From Turnera subulata (Eukaryota; Streptophyta; Magnoliopsida; Malpighiales; Passifloraceae): DNA of 64,000 bases. The notes beneath the pieces were generated by a model. It saw only the letters and a list, made by a program, of their open reading frames with translations, was not told the origin of the DNA and did not search any database. The stretch is from NCBI GenBank assembly GCA_028386065.3, contig JAKUCV010006736.1, positions 24,799 to 88,798 on the forward strand. Reading direction: 5' to 3'. Shown here one piece after another: positions 24,348 to 35,889 of the stretch (position 1 is the stretch's first letter; each line of letters starts with the position of its first letter). A program made the translations under genes and the position numbers.

Positions 24348-25058
24348 AGTGGGCAATAACTATCGCGATAACAGTATACGCAGCGGAAATAGATATCAAA
24401 TTACCCAATGAAACTTCCCTATCAACTGAATATCTTAGAAGCAAGCAAATACCAGCAAAATAGAATCAGCGAGCAGACAAATCAACAACCACAAGAGACA
24501 CCAAATTTTTACGTGGAAAGCCCCTTCAAATCGAAGAGTAAAAACCACGGGACCCAAGGTCCATCAAATCAACTCCACTATATCAGAAGTATCTTACAAA
24601 ACCTCCCTCCAAAAGGTACTAATAGCACCACCAAATAAGAGAGTGTAGATAACAACACTACAACAAAGAACAAGAAGAGTTACAGAGAAATTCACCAAAA
24701 GCTGCAGCTGAATTTTGACCTCCCAAAGTAACAACTCCACAACTCCAAATTCGATCTCTACCGTTCAGATTTTAGCTAAACGTGTCTGAAACCTCCTTAC
24801 AAAATTTCAACTTGATCCAACGGTTAACAAAACGGGAACATGGCTTTGAACAAAGCTGGGCAGAATAGAAAAAAGTTGCCGCAAAACCTGAACTTTCTCT
24901 GATAACGAAAAACTTCTTATCTATAGTACTTTTTTCTGAAAAATTATTATTATTTTCAGAGTTAGTATAATATATATACCAAGTATAGTGGGTTCTAAAG
25001 ATGGACCAATCCATATTGGGCTATTTTCCACATAGGAGGGAAACCCAAAAACCTAACA
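24348..25058 (-). repeat. 3' LTR of Copia element 1
   Basis: About 710 bp, closely matching 27282-27989. Both LTRs carry the same 76-codon open frame (24408-24638 and 27340-27570), which reflects LTR identity and not a gene. The outer 25 or so bases diverge from the other LTR, so the left boundary is approximate. Confidence 0.85.
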
Positions 25059-25075
25059 ATTCTCCCCCTTCCCGA

Positions 25076-27241
25076 CTAGGTGGAGGAAATCGCCATCCCA
25101 GCGACTGAACAACAATCTTCAAACTTCTTCTTTGGCAGAGCTTTTGTCATCATATCAGCACCATTATCATCTGTATGTATCTTCTCAAGCTTAAGTAGCT
25201 TAGAATCCAAAACATGTCTAATCCAATGACATCTAACATCAATATGTTTAGACCTTCCATGAAAAGTAGAGTTTTTACTAAGATGAATGGCACTCTGACT
25301 GTCACAATGCAACAAATATCTCTATTGTGTAAAACCAAGCTCTTGCACAAACCTCTTCATCCATAGCATCTCTTTACTTGCTTCAACGGATGCTATAAAT
25401 TCTGCTTCAGTAGTAGACAAAGCAATACACTTCTACAATCTAGATTGCCAAGTAACTGCTCTCCATGCAAAGGTAATCAGATAACTTGAAGTAGATTTTC
25501 TAGTATCTAAATCTCCAGCCATATCAGAATCAGTGTAACCCATTAAAGTAGGCTTCCCTGTTCCAAAACAAAGACTAAGATTAGAAGTACCACAAAGATA
25601 CCGCATAATCCACTTCACAGCATTCCAATGCTCTCTCCCTGGATTAGAAAGAAATCTACTAACTGTACCAACTACATGAGCAATATCAGGTCTTGTGCAA
25701 ACCATTACATACATCAAACTGCCTACTGCAGATGAATAAGGAATCCGTGACATATCGTCCTTCTCTTGCTCACTAGAAGGACACTGCTTCTTACTCAACT
25801 TAAGATGTACACCAAGGAGTGTACCTACCACTTTTGCTTTATCCATTTTGAATCTTTGGACCACCTTTTCAATGTAGCTTTGTTGTGATAGCCATAACTT
25901 CCTTGCTGCTCTATCACGAATAATCCTTATCCCAAGAATCTGCTTTGCTGGTCCTAAGTCTTTCATGGCAAAAGACTTGCTTAACTCTTGTTTCAACTTG
26001 TTAATTCGAGAAGCATTCTTACCAACAATAAGTATATCATCAACATAGAGCAGCAAAATAACAAAATCATCATCAGAGAATTTTTGCACAAAAACACAAT
26101 GATCAGAAGAGGTCTTCTTGAAACCTTGCTCTTTCATAACAGAATCAAATTTTCTGTACCATTGCCTGGGAGCTTGCTTCAAGCCATATAGACTCTTCCT
26201 CAACCTGCAAACAAAATTCTCTTTACCTTTGACTTTGAATCCTTCTGGCTGCTCCATGTATAATTCTTCTTCCAAATCACCATGAAGAAAGCTGTCTTTA
26301 CATCCATCTCGGTCACCATCCAATGCGACAGCAGGAGATAAATTGACAACATATGTCACTGTGTTGAGTGCTTCAGCCCAAAAGGATCTTGGCAGTTTTG
26401 CTTCTGCAAGCAAACATCTGAGTCTCTCAATCAATGTCCTGTTCATCCTTTCAGCTAGACCATTCAACTGAGGAGTTTTTGGAGGAGTTTTCTGATGTCT
26501 AATACCTTGCTCCCTGCAATAACTGTCAAATGGACCACAGTACTCACCACCATTGTCAGTACGAATGCATTTGATCTTCTTGCTTGTCTGTCTTTCAACC
26601 AAGGCCTGAAATTCTCTGAATTTATCAAATACCTGATCTTTGGTCTTCAAAGTATAAACCCAGAGCTTCCTTGAATGGTCATCAATAAAAGTCACAAAAT
26701 AAAGTGCACCACTTTTAACATACTCCATTGTCACAACACCATTAGGAGCAAAATTGGCCAAAGAAATACGAAGAGTTTCCCAAGAATCTGGCAAAGTGTT
26801 CAATAACCAAAGTCCTTGTATCTCTTCGTCAAACTTAACTCCCATTCCAATTAACTGATCAAGGATACCCTGAAAATCATTCACATGATCTAAAATAGAG
26901 CCACCTTCCTTGTATCTCAAATTCATCAACTGCTTCAACAAGAACAACTTGTTGTTGCCAGTCTTTGAAGCATACAATGTCTCCAGCTTATCCCACAAAC
27001 TTCTAGCATGTGTCTCATTAACAATGTGATTCATAACATTGTCTTCTACCCATTGCCGAATATAGCTGCAAACCTGTTGGTGCTCAAACTCCCAATCCTC
27101 GTCAGACATAGAATCAAGTTTCTTCGAACCAAACACTGGCAGATGCATCTTTTTCACAAACAAAAGATCTCTCATCTTACCTTTCCACTTGTGATAATTA
27201 GCTCCATTCAAACATACCATCTTGCTAACATTAGCCTCCAT
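25076..27241 (-). pseudogene. Copia gag-pol relic with in-frame internal deletions
   Basis: An unbroken 602-codon frame (27241-25433) opens with a Copia gag N-terminus (MEANVSKMVCLNGANYHKWK). After about residue 176 it jumps directly to the integrase core (GALYFVTFIDDHSRK, then IRTDNGGEY and AERMNRT). The gag zinc knuckle, the DSGAS protease and the integrase zinc domain are missing. A second deletion after VNLSPAVALDGD removes the integrase C-terminus and the RT N-terminus; about seven residues there read out of the usual frame before LHGDLEEELYMEQPEGF resumes. The RT has LLLYVDDILIVG. A TAG stop at 25433 cuts the frame in the RNase H domain, whose remainder (CDSQSAIHLSKN, KIHTDDNGADMMTKALPK) continues to 25076. 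It cannot encode a full set of enzymes. Confidence 0.9.
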
Positions 27242-27281
27242 ATTCAGTTATACAGCTGACAACCAAAGCTCTGCTACCAGA

Positions 27282-27989
27282 TGTTGGGAAGTAAAGCGGA
27301 TAACAGTACACGCAGCGAAAATAGATATCAAATTACCCAATGAAACTTCCCTATCAACTGAATATCTTAGAAGCAAGCAAATACCAGCAAAATAGAATCA
27401 GCGAGCAGACAAATCAACAACCACAAGAGACACCAAATTTTTACGTGGAAAGCCCCTTCAAATCGAAGAGTAAAAATCACAGGACCCAAGGTCCATCAAA
27501 TCAACTCCACTATATCAGAAGTATCTTACAAAATCTCCCTCCAAAAGGTATTAATAGCACCACCAAATAAGAGAGTGTAGATAACAACACTACAACAAAG
27601 AACAAGAAGAGTTACAGAGAAATTCACCAAAAGGTGCAGCTGAATTTCGACCTCCCAAAGTAACAACTCCACAACTCCAAATTCGATCTCTACCGTTCAG
27701 ATTTTAGCTGAACGTGTCTGGAACCTCCTTACAAAATTTCAGCTTGATCCAACGGTTAACGAAACGGGAACGTGGCTTTGAACAAAACTGGGCAGAATAG
27801 AAAAAAGTTACCGCAAAACCTGAACTTTCTCTGATAACGAAAAACTTCTTATCTATAGTGCTTTCTCTGAAAACTTATTATTATTTTCAGAGTTAGTATA
27901 ATATATGTACCAAATATAGTGGATTCTAAAGATGGACCAATCCATATTGGGCTATTTTTCACATAGGAGGGAAACCCAAAAACCCAACA
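27282..27989 (-). repeat. 5' LTR of Copia element 1
   Basis: 708 bp, bounded TG...CA on the minus strand and followed on the right by ATTAG. It shares with the TRIM LTR the first 8 bases (TGTTGGGT) and 15 of the last 17. Confidence 0.88.
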
Positions 27990-29264
27990 ATTAGGAGTAT
28001 TTTCAAAATGAAAAAAAGAATAATGCAAATAACAGCTCACAATCTAATAGAACAAGTTTTGTTTTTGATAAACCATCATATTTTATTTTTTAGAATAAAG
28101 AGTCACACAGATTGTATCGGGACAACAACATCAGTCGTTTTGCCAATGATCATATGCCCGTATAGAATTTTAACTCTGGAAATTAACCAAACAAATCTTC
28201 TCTTTGAAGAATTCTATAACTTTAATGAGCGCCCCAAGTTTTGCAGTCCAAATCGTAGCTTTTGCTTTATACAAACAGTGTTGATCACAGTCGTTCTCTA
28301 AAAAATTCTTTTGTGATAAGTTCACCAATCTTCTAAGTAGCTTCAAATTCTTTATATTGAAGATCATTTAAGACTTGATTAGTATTTGAATTTTTTAGAA
28401 TCAGGGACTTGAACAAGTTTTAGTGGGGCTAAACAATCCTGGTGATTGATTTGACTCCATATTGTCCTTTGCAAGCCAAAAATTAATTTCTTAATAACGT
28501 CACTGATAACTCTATGATAGCCACGAACTTCAAGAAAATCAGAAGAGTTTTACCGGTCAATATTGGTGTATCATCCTTATGTCACTTCTCATTGGGGTGC
28601 TCATTTACAAAATTTTCCAATCTACCCTGTCCTACTGGGTCCTATCAATCTCTGGGTGCTCTGGTCTAACTTGGTCTGCAAGTCAAGTTCGTTGACTTGA
28701 AACTTGAAATAGTCCCGGATGTGGAACAGGTCTAATTTTAAACCCAAAAATTTCCATGTTGGAAATCAATTTAATGTTTCGAACTATATTAGAAGCATGT
28801 GTTATTTGGTAATTTAACTTTTTACCGTTTATATACTTAATTAGAATTTCTCTCCGTCACTTTAGGCATAAGATTGAAAAGGGAAGTCCAATTCATATTC
28901 ATATCCACATATTCATTACTGGTACCCTCCTGAATCATATAGATATAACCATCTTTATTTCAGCCCACACGGACAGAAAGTGAAAATTTTGAGAACTAGC
29001 TAGAAAGAAAGTGGAATTAATTGATCCTGTTATTGTTTTTTTTAACGAGAGACACATTGCTAGTAACACACTATAGAACTAGGCCGGATCAATGTGGTTC
29101 AAAGTCTAGAATTCAAGAATCATTTGCTAATAATCTTTAGCACAAAATATCTTGCTCATACACATTTGTGGCCAAAGTCATGTTTAGAAATTACATATGG
29201 ACTCCAAAAAGAAAAATTAGTAGCTTACAATTACATGTGAGCCAGGTGAACGACGTCCCATCTA

Positions 29265-29466
29265 CACGTGGAATGACTCGGGCAAACATCCGACGTGTCA
29301 AGTCACGTGGGCCATCGGCATTTTACAGGGTTTGTGGTCACGTGGCTGCCAAAAGTCGGTCAAATCCAGATTTGCGGTACACTGGTATTCTGGTACTTCT
29401 ACACTTTCTACTTTCGGGGGTCACAGTTTACGGGCCAGGCGTCGGATTTCCATGTGGGCTCACGTG
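29265..29466. promoter_or_regulatory. Cluster of four G-boxes (CACGTG)
   Basis: CACGTG occurs at 29265-29270, 29304-29309, 29339-29344 and 29461-29466, with a related GACGTGTC at about 29292. The surrounding 250 bp is visibly more GC-rich than its flanks. G-boxes bind bZIP and bHLH factors. No start codon of a recognisable gene follows, so the target is unknown. Confidence 0.45.
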
Positions 29467-30928
29467 CGGTGAAAGCCGTCCATGCAAATATTCAGCTTTA
29501 CCAATCAATCTCTTCTTCTTCATTGCTTATTTTATTTTTTTTGCTCTTTTCTTTTTCAATCACAAAGAAAAAATGACCCAACAAGTAAAGTGTACTCAAA
29601 CTGAGGGAGGATCTTAGGTACATACTACTATATAGTTGGTCATGGCAATCGGGTGAAGGAGGCATCTTGATTCTTTCACCGAAAAGGTTTACTACGTTTT
29701 AAGATTAGTCATTATGTCTTTTGGCTTGCTGTTAATCGAGCAACTAATATAATTAATTAATCCCCCAAGGCAGGTTTTGACTTGTCTGATGTGTGAACCC
29801 AACGTGACACACATCAAACAAAATGTTTATGTTTGAAACTTTCCTGCGAATACATTTGTGCTGTTAGTGCGTAGCATGGCAGATGATATGTCAAAAAAAA
29901 AATTGGCAGACAGGTAGCTATAGGCTACCTAAACTTATTCAATGTGAAAAGTAACGAATTTTTAAGAAGTCAAACATAAAATTAAGCTCATATAAAACGT
30001 TTAAAAAATGTACTATAAATTTCAGCCACTATACTCTCCTCTTGTAATTTTCATCGAGTCAATGATTTTCTTCTCTTTCTTAACAATTTTTTTATATGGA
30101 TATTACGTAGTTTGCAGTGTTTCTAGCCTAAGGACGATACCAGTTTTCCGTTGTTTTCAGATATTGTTCTCGGATAACATTGAATGAATAGAAAAGGCAA
30201 AACTCTCAATTGAGTGTTTTATGGCTGGTCAGTTTAGGGCATGCGTTTCAATTAACCTATGTTATTAATCCGGTCAATTAAGCACTTATGTTTGTCGATT
30301 TTGGTCAATTTATCCTATGTCAGATTTAAGTAAAAATTGACAGTTTGATATTTTTTTCAGCGTAGAAAAATATTGATAAGTAGAACTAAATAGAAAGACG
30401 GTCAATGGATCTATGTGCTATATATTTATTTTTCTGTTTCGCTAGAGACAACACAGTTTGAAGAGAAAATATTAAAAATTTGGAAAAAGAAGTAACGTAT
30501 TGGCGGTGGTGTAGGGGTAGGCTGAAGATTCCTAAGGTCTATAGGAATCTAATCCCTTAGCTATTTATGTCCACTAGAATCCATCGTCGTCTGTTTTTAT
30601 TAATTCTTTTTTAAAATAATTTTTTTTGGATTGACATACATATATAAGAAATATGTGTTGCAGTGTCGTTAAATTTAAATCAAAGTAAAGAAAATGTCGG
30701 GCCAGTTGAAATAGTTCCACTGATCATAAGCACATTAAGATGCTCTCAATTATTTCTTTATGGAGAATCTTTGCTTGGCAAGACTCACATCAGCTAGATT
30801 TTCCATACAAATTTCACAATGTTTGGATCTTTGCATTCTTAAGCACTTGAGAGGCTCAAGAGGACAGGGTTTTGGGGATGCTGTTAGAAGATAGGGAAAC
30901 GAAATGCATCCAGACAAACCGGAAGTAG

Positions 30929-32000
30929 AAATTTGCAAACCAATCAGATTTAAACAGATACGAAATTTGTTTAGTTTAGCCCACTTGAGAAGTTGGATTG
31001 GGCCTAGTTAGCAGCTAGACAGTGCTGTCTCCACAGTGCATCAAATTCTTCAACACCTACTTTCTACAAAATGGAAAATGATGCATTCCTGCTAAGAAGT
31101 TTCTTCCTTGCCACTTTTAGAATGTTGTGGTTGTGGTGTTTTATTTAATTGGCACGATAGGCAACTGAAGATCTGAATATGAATACTCTTTTTGTTCTTA
31201 TAGTTGGCCAAATATTACTGGTCAAAATAGAGGTTAGATATGGTAGAAATGGGACAAAAAGGAATGGAATCATGCAATCTTGTCAAAGTAGATATCTAGC
31301 GGGTTTTGTCTTCTGGATTATGTATTATTGTTTTATTATAGCAATTTGTTGGTCCAAGCAAAGCCCAATTTGGCTCTGGTGATGGTGAACTTTCGGCTGG
31401 TTTGGAGATATATTATTAAATTAAAGGGAATTAATATATACGTACACGCAAGAAGGCAAATGAAAAACCTCCTGTTAAAAGATTTAAGTACAAGAATACC
31501 AATCTGCAAACCAACCAGGTTTAGACAGAAACAGAACAATGATATTCAGCCTTGTCAGGGGTTGGATTGGGCCTACTCACTCAATAACTTGATGATGTAT
31601 CTTTCTGTAGTCTAATTTTTAATTTGCACATTGTTTTATGGTGCATCTAATTCTTCAACACCCACTTTCTACAATTAGTATTGCCTTCCCTCTTAAGATG
31701 CTTTTTCCTTTGGCCTTAGAATGTAGAGTTTCTATATATATAAAATTGGCATATTGTGGGCAACTGAATATTAGTTACTCTTTTGGTTCTTATACTTGGA
31801 CAAATATTATTGGTCAACTAAACTAATTAAGCCTTTTTTGGATAGAATATAAACTTATAGACTTATATTATTGAAACGGGACTAAAGGGAATAGAATATA
31901 ATCTTAGCGACACCGGTTTTTTCTTATTGATATGCCATATATGTATTGTCCTCCCGCTTCGTTTGTTCCGCAGCATTGTTGGTCCAAGCAAGCAAGAGAT
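30929..32000. repeat. Diverged direct duplication in non-coding DNA
   Basis: Segments near 30929-31372 and 31499-32000 share ordered blocks: GCAAACCAA(T/C)CAG, TTGGATTGGGCCTA, AATTCTTCAACACC(T/C)AC, GGCAACTGAA, CAAATATTA(C/T)TGGTCAA and TGTTGGTCCAAGCAA. They are separated by diverged sequence. This is an old tandem duplication with no coding content that I can see. Confidence 0.65.
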
Positions 32001-33827
32001 CGAATCACAGAAACTAAAGCTTCTTTTTCTATACTGAAAAGAAGATGCAGAAAAAGATACAGATAAATAATGTTATTAATGATTAAATTACTTATGATAA
32101 ATTGTATCTGTACAATCCACACAAAGACTGGAAAGCGTCCAAGCAAGCAACCTTATTCTCTATTAAAAGAAGAAACACATATATAACGTCCCTTAATCTA
32201 TGTGTGAATTGCCTGTAGACTCTATGCAATCGCATCAAGATCGAAGCTTGACAAATTCCGTCTGCATCGAATAATTTTGAGTGTCCAAATGCAATGGATA
32301 AAAAACCAGTTACATTAATTGTCATGTTACCTCATACGAAAATTAATTAGCAGCCAGCGATTGCAATGTTCATTAGCCCAAAAATTAAGTTAGTGTATAA
32401 TAGTAACTTCTTTTTTTCAATGCAAAACTCTAAACCTTTATTTCCATTACATGGAGATCATCCGCCTTATGTAATAAATTTGAAGATTCTTTGCGTCACA
32501 AAAAGCTTTCAGCTTCACGATCAATTCATGAACCAAATAAAACAGCCTTCCTCATGGAACCCACAGCATTATGGATTATTGACTACATGGGTTACCTTCC
32601 GTACACCGAATTTATGTTAACCACAAGCTAGATTATGTCCCTGGACCATTGTATACTAGCTAGTTTCTGGACCAGCATTGTCTTGTCTGTTAACACTCTC
32701 ATTATTTGGATAAAGAAAGCACTATATTCGATATGTCATTGAAGTTAGCAGTCCTTTTCGGTTGCTTATTAGTGACCAATGAAATTGAACCTCAAAAGAG
32801 GAAGGGGAAGAACCAATATAGGTAGGCTTTTATAGTAATTATTCTGATGTAAGCAAATATGACCTCAAGTCTCAACACACGAGGACGTCACTGGTGGATT
32901 TTAGCTTATCTATGGTACAATTTTTTTTTGGGCTTTTTTATAGTAACAAAACTAGCTAGTCATTAAACAAAGCAACACACGAAGTCCTGTCCTGTGATAT
33001 TATGGTCATGTACGCATCTTCAATTGCACGTTTCTTGTGTATCATACGCATGGATGTGTTACAATTCAATAGTGGGCAGTGGGTATGCTCAGATGGCATG
33101 GTATTGGCATTCCTCCTATTGAATCTCTACAGATAGAAATACATGCAAAAAGTTTTATTTTCTGGATATATGTGGTGTCTTGAAGGATATTCCAGGGTAT
33201 AGCATTGGGTTATTTTTATAGAACTATTCCAAGGTATTGATATAAACAACACATTTTCTCTGCTTATGTCAAATATTGATAAGAGAGTATGATATGGCCC
33301 TCAGAATCGCCAGTATTTTCACCTTATATGAACGGAAGACCTTGAATTATTTTTGGTTCTAGAGCTAGTCAACTAAAGCACCCAATGATCAAATAGAATT
33401 TTTCTAGACATTCGAGTCGAATTAAACCATGAAATGCCAATTAATTAAACATAAGAAAAACACCACAGATGACATCAACTATGACATCACCAATAATAGA
33501 CGAATGTGCTTACCAGTACCCCGGGCCAAGGCCATGGATTTTCCCTGGCCAGGCTTAATTTGTCGAATAAATGAGAACTTAGTGATCTAAAAAGTGACGA
33601 GAATATTCAGAGCAGAAGTGAAGAGACCAACAAAAGGGGTGCCCTCTAAAACACCAAAGCCACCACCTTGACCATCCAGATACACTGGACCAAAACTGCA
33701 CACGTAGGACCTGCCTGACAAATTTGCCCAAACAATTCTCATCCAGTAGATTCTCCACATGGACAAACGATGTTGAGTTTCAAATCCGGCCAAACCCAGA
33801 TATTGACCAGCTGACCTTTTCCTCCCA

Positions 33828-33836
33828 TATATATAT
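33828..33836 (+). promoter_or_regulatory. Probable TATA box of the first ERF
   Basis: TATATATAT lies about 105 bp before the ERF start codon at 33933. That would leave a 5' UTR of roughly 70 bases. Confidence 0.5.
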
Positions 33837-33932
33837 TCTGTTGCCAGGTAGACATTAGCCATGCAAAAAATACAAACAGCTGCAAACCCAAAAGGCCATA
33901 CATACACAGCTAGCTAGCTACTGTTGATCATC

Positions 33933-34346
33933 ATGGACGAGGATAAGACAAGGAGCAACGAAGCAGGAGGAGAGGTTAAGTACAGGGGCGTCCGGAGGCG
34001 GCCGTGGGGGAAATATGCGGCGGAGATACGGGACTCCGCCAGGCAAGGTGCCAGGGTGTGGCTGGGGACATTTAACACCGCGGAGGAGGCAGCAAGAGCC
34101 TATGATCGAGCAGCTTATGCAATGAGAGGCCATCTTGCCGTTCTTAACTTTCCTGATGAGTATCCTAGCTTTGGAAGAAGTGGTAGTAGCTCTGCCTCTA
34201 GTTCCACTGCAGCGCCTTTCTCTTCTGGGTGCGCTGGGTCTTCCTCCTCTTCGTCATCAAGGCAAGTTTTCGAGTTCGAGTATTTGGATGATAAGTTGCT
34301 GGAGGAGTTGCTTGAGCAAGAGGACAAGAGAAGCAAGCGAGGCTAA
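33933..34346 (+). CDS. AP2/ERF factor, group IX (ERF095-098 type) with EDLL motif
   Basis: This is a small ethylene-response factor of 137 residues in a single exon. The AP2/ERF DNA-binding domain lies at about residues 17-74 ([38 protein letters not shown]). Such domains bind GCC boxes. A serine-rich linker (about 82-109) leads to [16 protein letters not shown] (112-127), the EDLL activation motif known from Arabidopsis ERF98/TDR1. The protein ends in a basic tail. I chose the ATG at 33933; the frame opens three codons earlier only through a TTG. Relatives at this size and motif layout are ERF095 (ESE1), ERF096, ERF097 and ERF098. They act in ethylene, jasmonate, salt and oxidative-stress responses; the exact role here is inferred. 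Confidence 0.95.
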   Translation: MDEDKTRSNEAGGEVKYRGVRRRPWGKYAAEIRDSARQGARVWLGTFNTAEEAARAYDRAAYAMRGHLAVLNFPDEYPSFGRSGSSSASSSTAAPFSSGCAGSSSSSSSRQVFEFEYLDDKLLEELLEQEDKRSKRG

Positions 34347-35569
34347 TAAACTAATTCATAAGTTGATGATTTTTTTTCGACCAAACTAAAACAAATAATC
34401 TGATGTTGATCGCTTCGTGGCATGAGGCCTAGGTGGTGTACGTGCTTTATTTACGAGGTGGGAATTGTTTATTTCTAGTAGTAATTAGTTCTTATCCGAA
34501 AAAATTTATTAATCTACATGTAATGTAAGCCATTTGGCCCACACAAGGTGTGGCATTAATATATCCAATCCAAATCAAAGATATATACATTGGGAAATAC
34601 CCTCACGGATTTTTTCTTTTATATAAATCATCACTTGCAGCTGCATAATCACAGACAGGAAGAGACTTGGAGAGAAAAAAGAAGAAAGAGGGAAAGAAAG
34701 AAAAACATATATGTTTAGAATTGATCAAGTTTAAGCATAAAGGACAGTTCAACTTGGCTAGTTTGAATACTATTTTAGAACGTCTGTGCGCTCCTAGATT
34801 TGGTGATTTTAGTATTTTAATTTTACTCCACGGAAACTCATAGTCTTTCAAATTGCAGGAGCAATTTATGTTGTTCTAGATGGCATTTCTATTACTTGTG
34901 GAGACTGTCCGCCTCCATATTATGAACGAGAACTCTCTGGAAAGAAGTGAGAAGAGAAAACCGAAGCCTAATGCAACTGAACCACGACTAACATTATAAA
35001 ACGAAACAAAACATTTTTGACAACCACGGATATGTCAATATATCACACTAGGATATGATCAAGAGGTTTACGTATAATGATGATGCTGAAACTTCAGCGT
35101 TTGGTGCGTTCTAATCCTCAAAAATACTTTACAAGCTAAGTGAGGTTAATTACTGTTTTTCTGCCCCATCCATGAGAAAGGAATTTCAATTTCTTGTAAA
35201 GGTAGAATTGATCGCTTCGTTCACATTTTGCGTTTTAAGCTGATCAATTGGGGTGTGGGATATAGGAAAAGGTTTCCAATAAGAGAGAGACCCCAATGAA
35301 TATAAAGAAATGCGACTACTTCTGTTGCTCATTTTGCCGTTATGAAGGAAGGTTTTCAATGCTAGAATCTGGTTGCTACTGTTTATTTTGTGTTGGATGG
35401 TAATGGATGGGATTAGCCTTTGATATGTCAGCTTTATCAATACAAATTCAGCAACAAGTTTCTAATGTTATTCATCCAGTAATTGATGTTCCTGACTGGG
35501 AAATGGTCTGCCTATGGGAATTTTATTGTTAAAAGTACTTAGGGAGCACATTGACCTGCACATATACCT

Positions 35570-35872
35570 AAAAAAAGTCTCATTGTTCGCTGCCTCTTTT
35601 GTTCTCTGCTTGAGGAATCAAGATTGATCTTATATTCGTTGCCACTCTTTATCCCTTTAGTTTATTATAGAAATGTGGTGTATATAGATTGGTTGGATGT
35701 TGACATTCTGATTTCTCTTGGCTATGCAAAATCTTCAAAAAAGATAGTTGTGTGTTTTGCTTGGAATGCCACCATTTATTTCCTATGGAAGGAGCCCAAA
35801 TCTCCTTAGGCCTCCGGAATGTATTGTTATGGACATTTGTAAAATTGTCCACTGGGAGAAGTCATTTTTTTT
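35570..35872 (+). pseudogene. LINE reverse-transcriptase C-terminal relic
   Basis: The plus strand encodes CLFCSLLEESRLI, like the zf-RVT motif C-x2-C...EES...HLF, and downstream FAWNATIYFLWKEPK, like the conserved (A)(A)xxYxxWxERN block at the C-terminus of plant LINE proteins. The frame is broken and the histidine of the finger is lost. It is an old remnant, cut by the adjacent LINE insertion at 35889. Confidence 0.5.
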
Positions 35873-35876
35873 CCTA

Positions 35877-35889
35877 ACTCTTCATGCTT
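35877..35889. repeat. Target-site duplication of the LINE, left copy
   Basis: ACTCTTCATGCTT matches ACTTTTCATGCTT at 36688-36700 in 12 of 13 bases, immediately outside the poly-T tract and the 5'-truncated end respectively. Confidence 0.75.

Larger units (their letters stand above)
24348..27989 (-). mobile_element. Copia (Tork/Tnt1-type) retrotransposon, internally deleted
   Basis: The element reads right to left. The 5' LTR is 27282-27989 (starts TGTTGGGTTTTTGGG, ends CGCTTTACTTCCCAACA on the minus strand). A primer-binding site CTGGTAGCAGAGC at 27268-27280 follows after one base. A fused gag-pol body lies at 25076-27241 and a purine tract GGGAAGGGGGAGAAT near 25060-25074, then the 3' LTR to about 24348. 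Total length about 3.6 kb is well short of a full Copia because gag/protease/integrase and integrase/RT segments are missing. The outer end of the 3' LTR has lost the canonical terminus. The right flank is ATTAG (27990-27994). Confidence 0.9.
27990..33932. other. Intergenic spacer, 5.9 kb
   Basis: No protein gene was recognised. It contains a cluster of four CACGTG boxes (29265-29466) and a diverged direct duplication of about 500 bp (about 30929-31372 and 31499-32000). The last few hundred bases are the promoter of the ERF at 33933. The longest frame (29168-29617) spans the G-box cluster and has no recognisable domain. Confidence 0.5.

Noticed and set aside
24408..24638. 76-codon open frame also found at 27340-27570
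   Set aside because: It recurs only because both are LTRs of the same Copia element. It is not an independent gene.
29168..29617. 149-codon open frame on the plus strand over the G-box cluster
   Set aside because: No recognisable domain, ends in homopolymer-rich DNA, and a second overlapping frame is equally open. Likely chance in a GC-richer patch.
33924..33932. Upstream extension of the first ERF by three codons
   Set aside because: The extension would start at TTG. The ATG at 33933 gives the usual short N-terminus of this ERF group.
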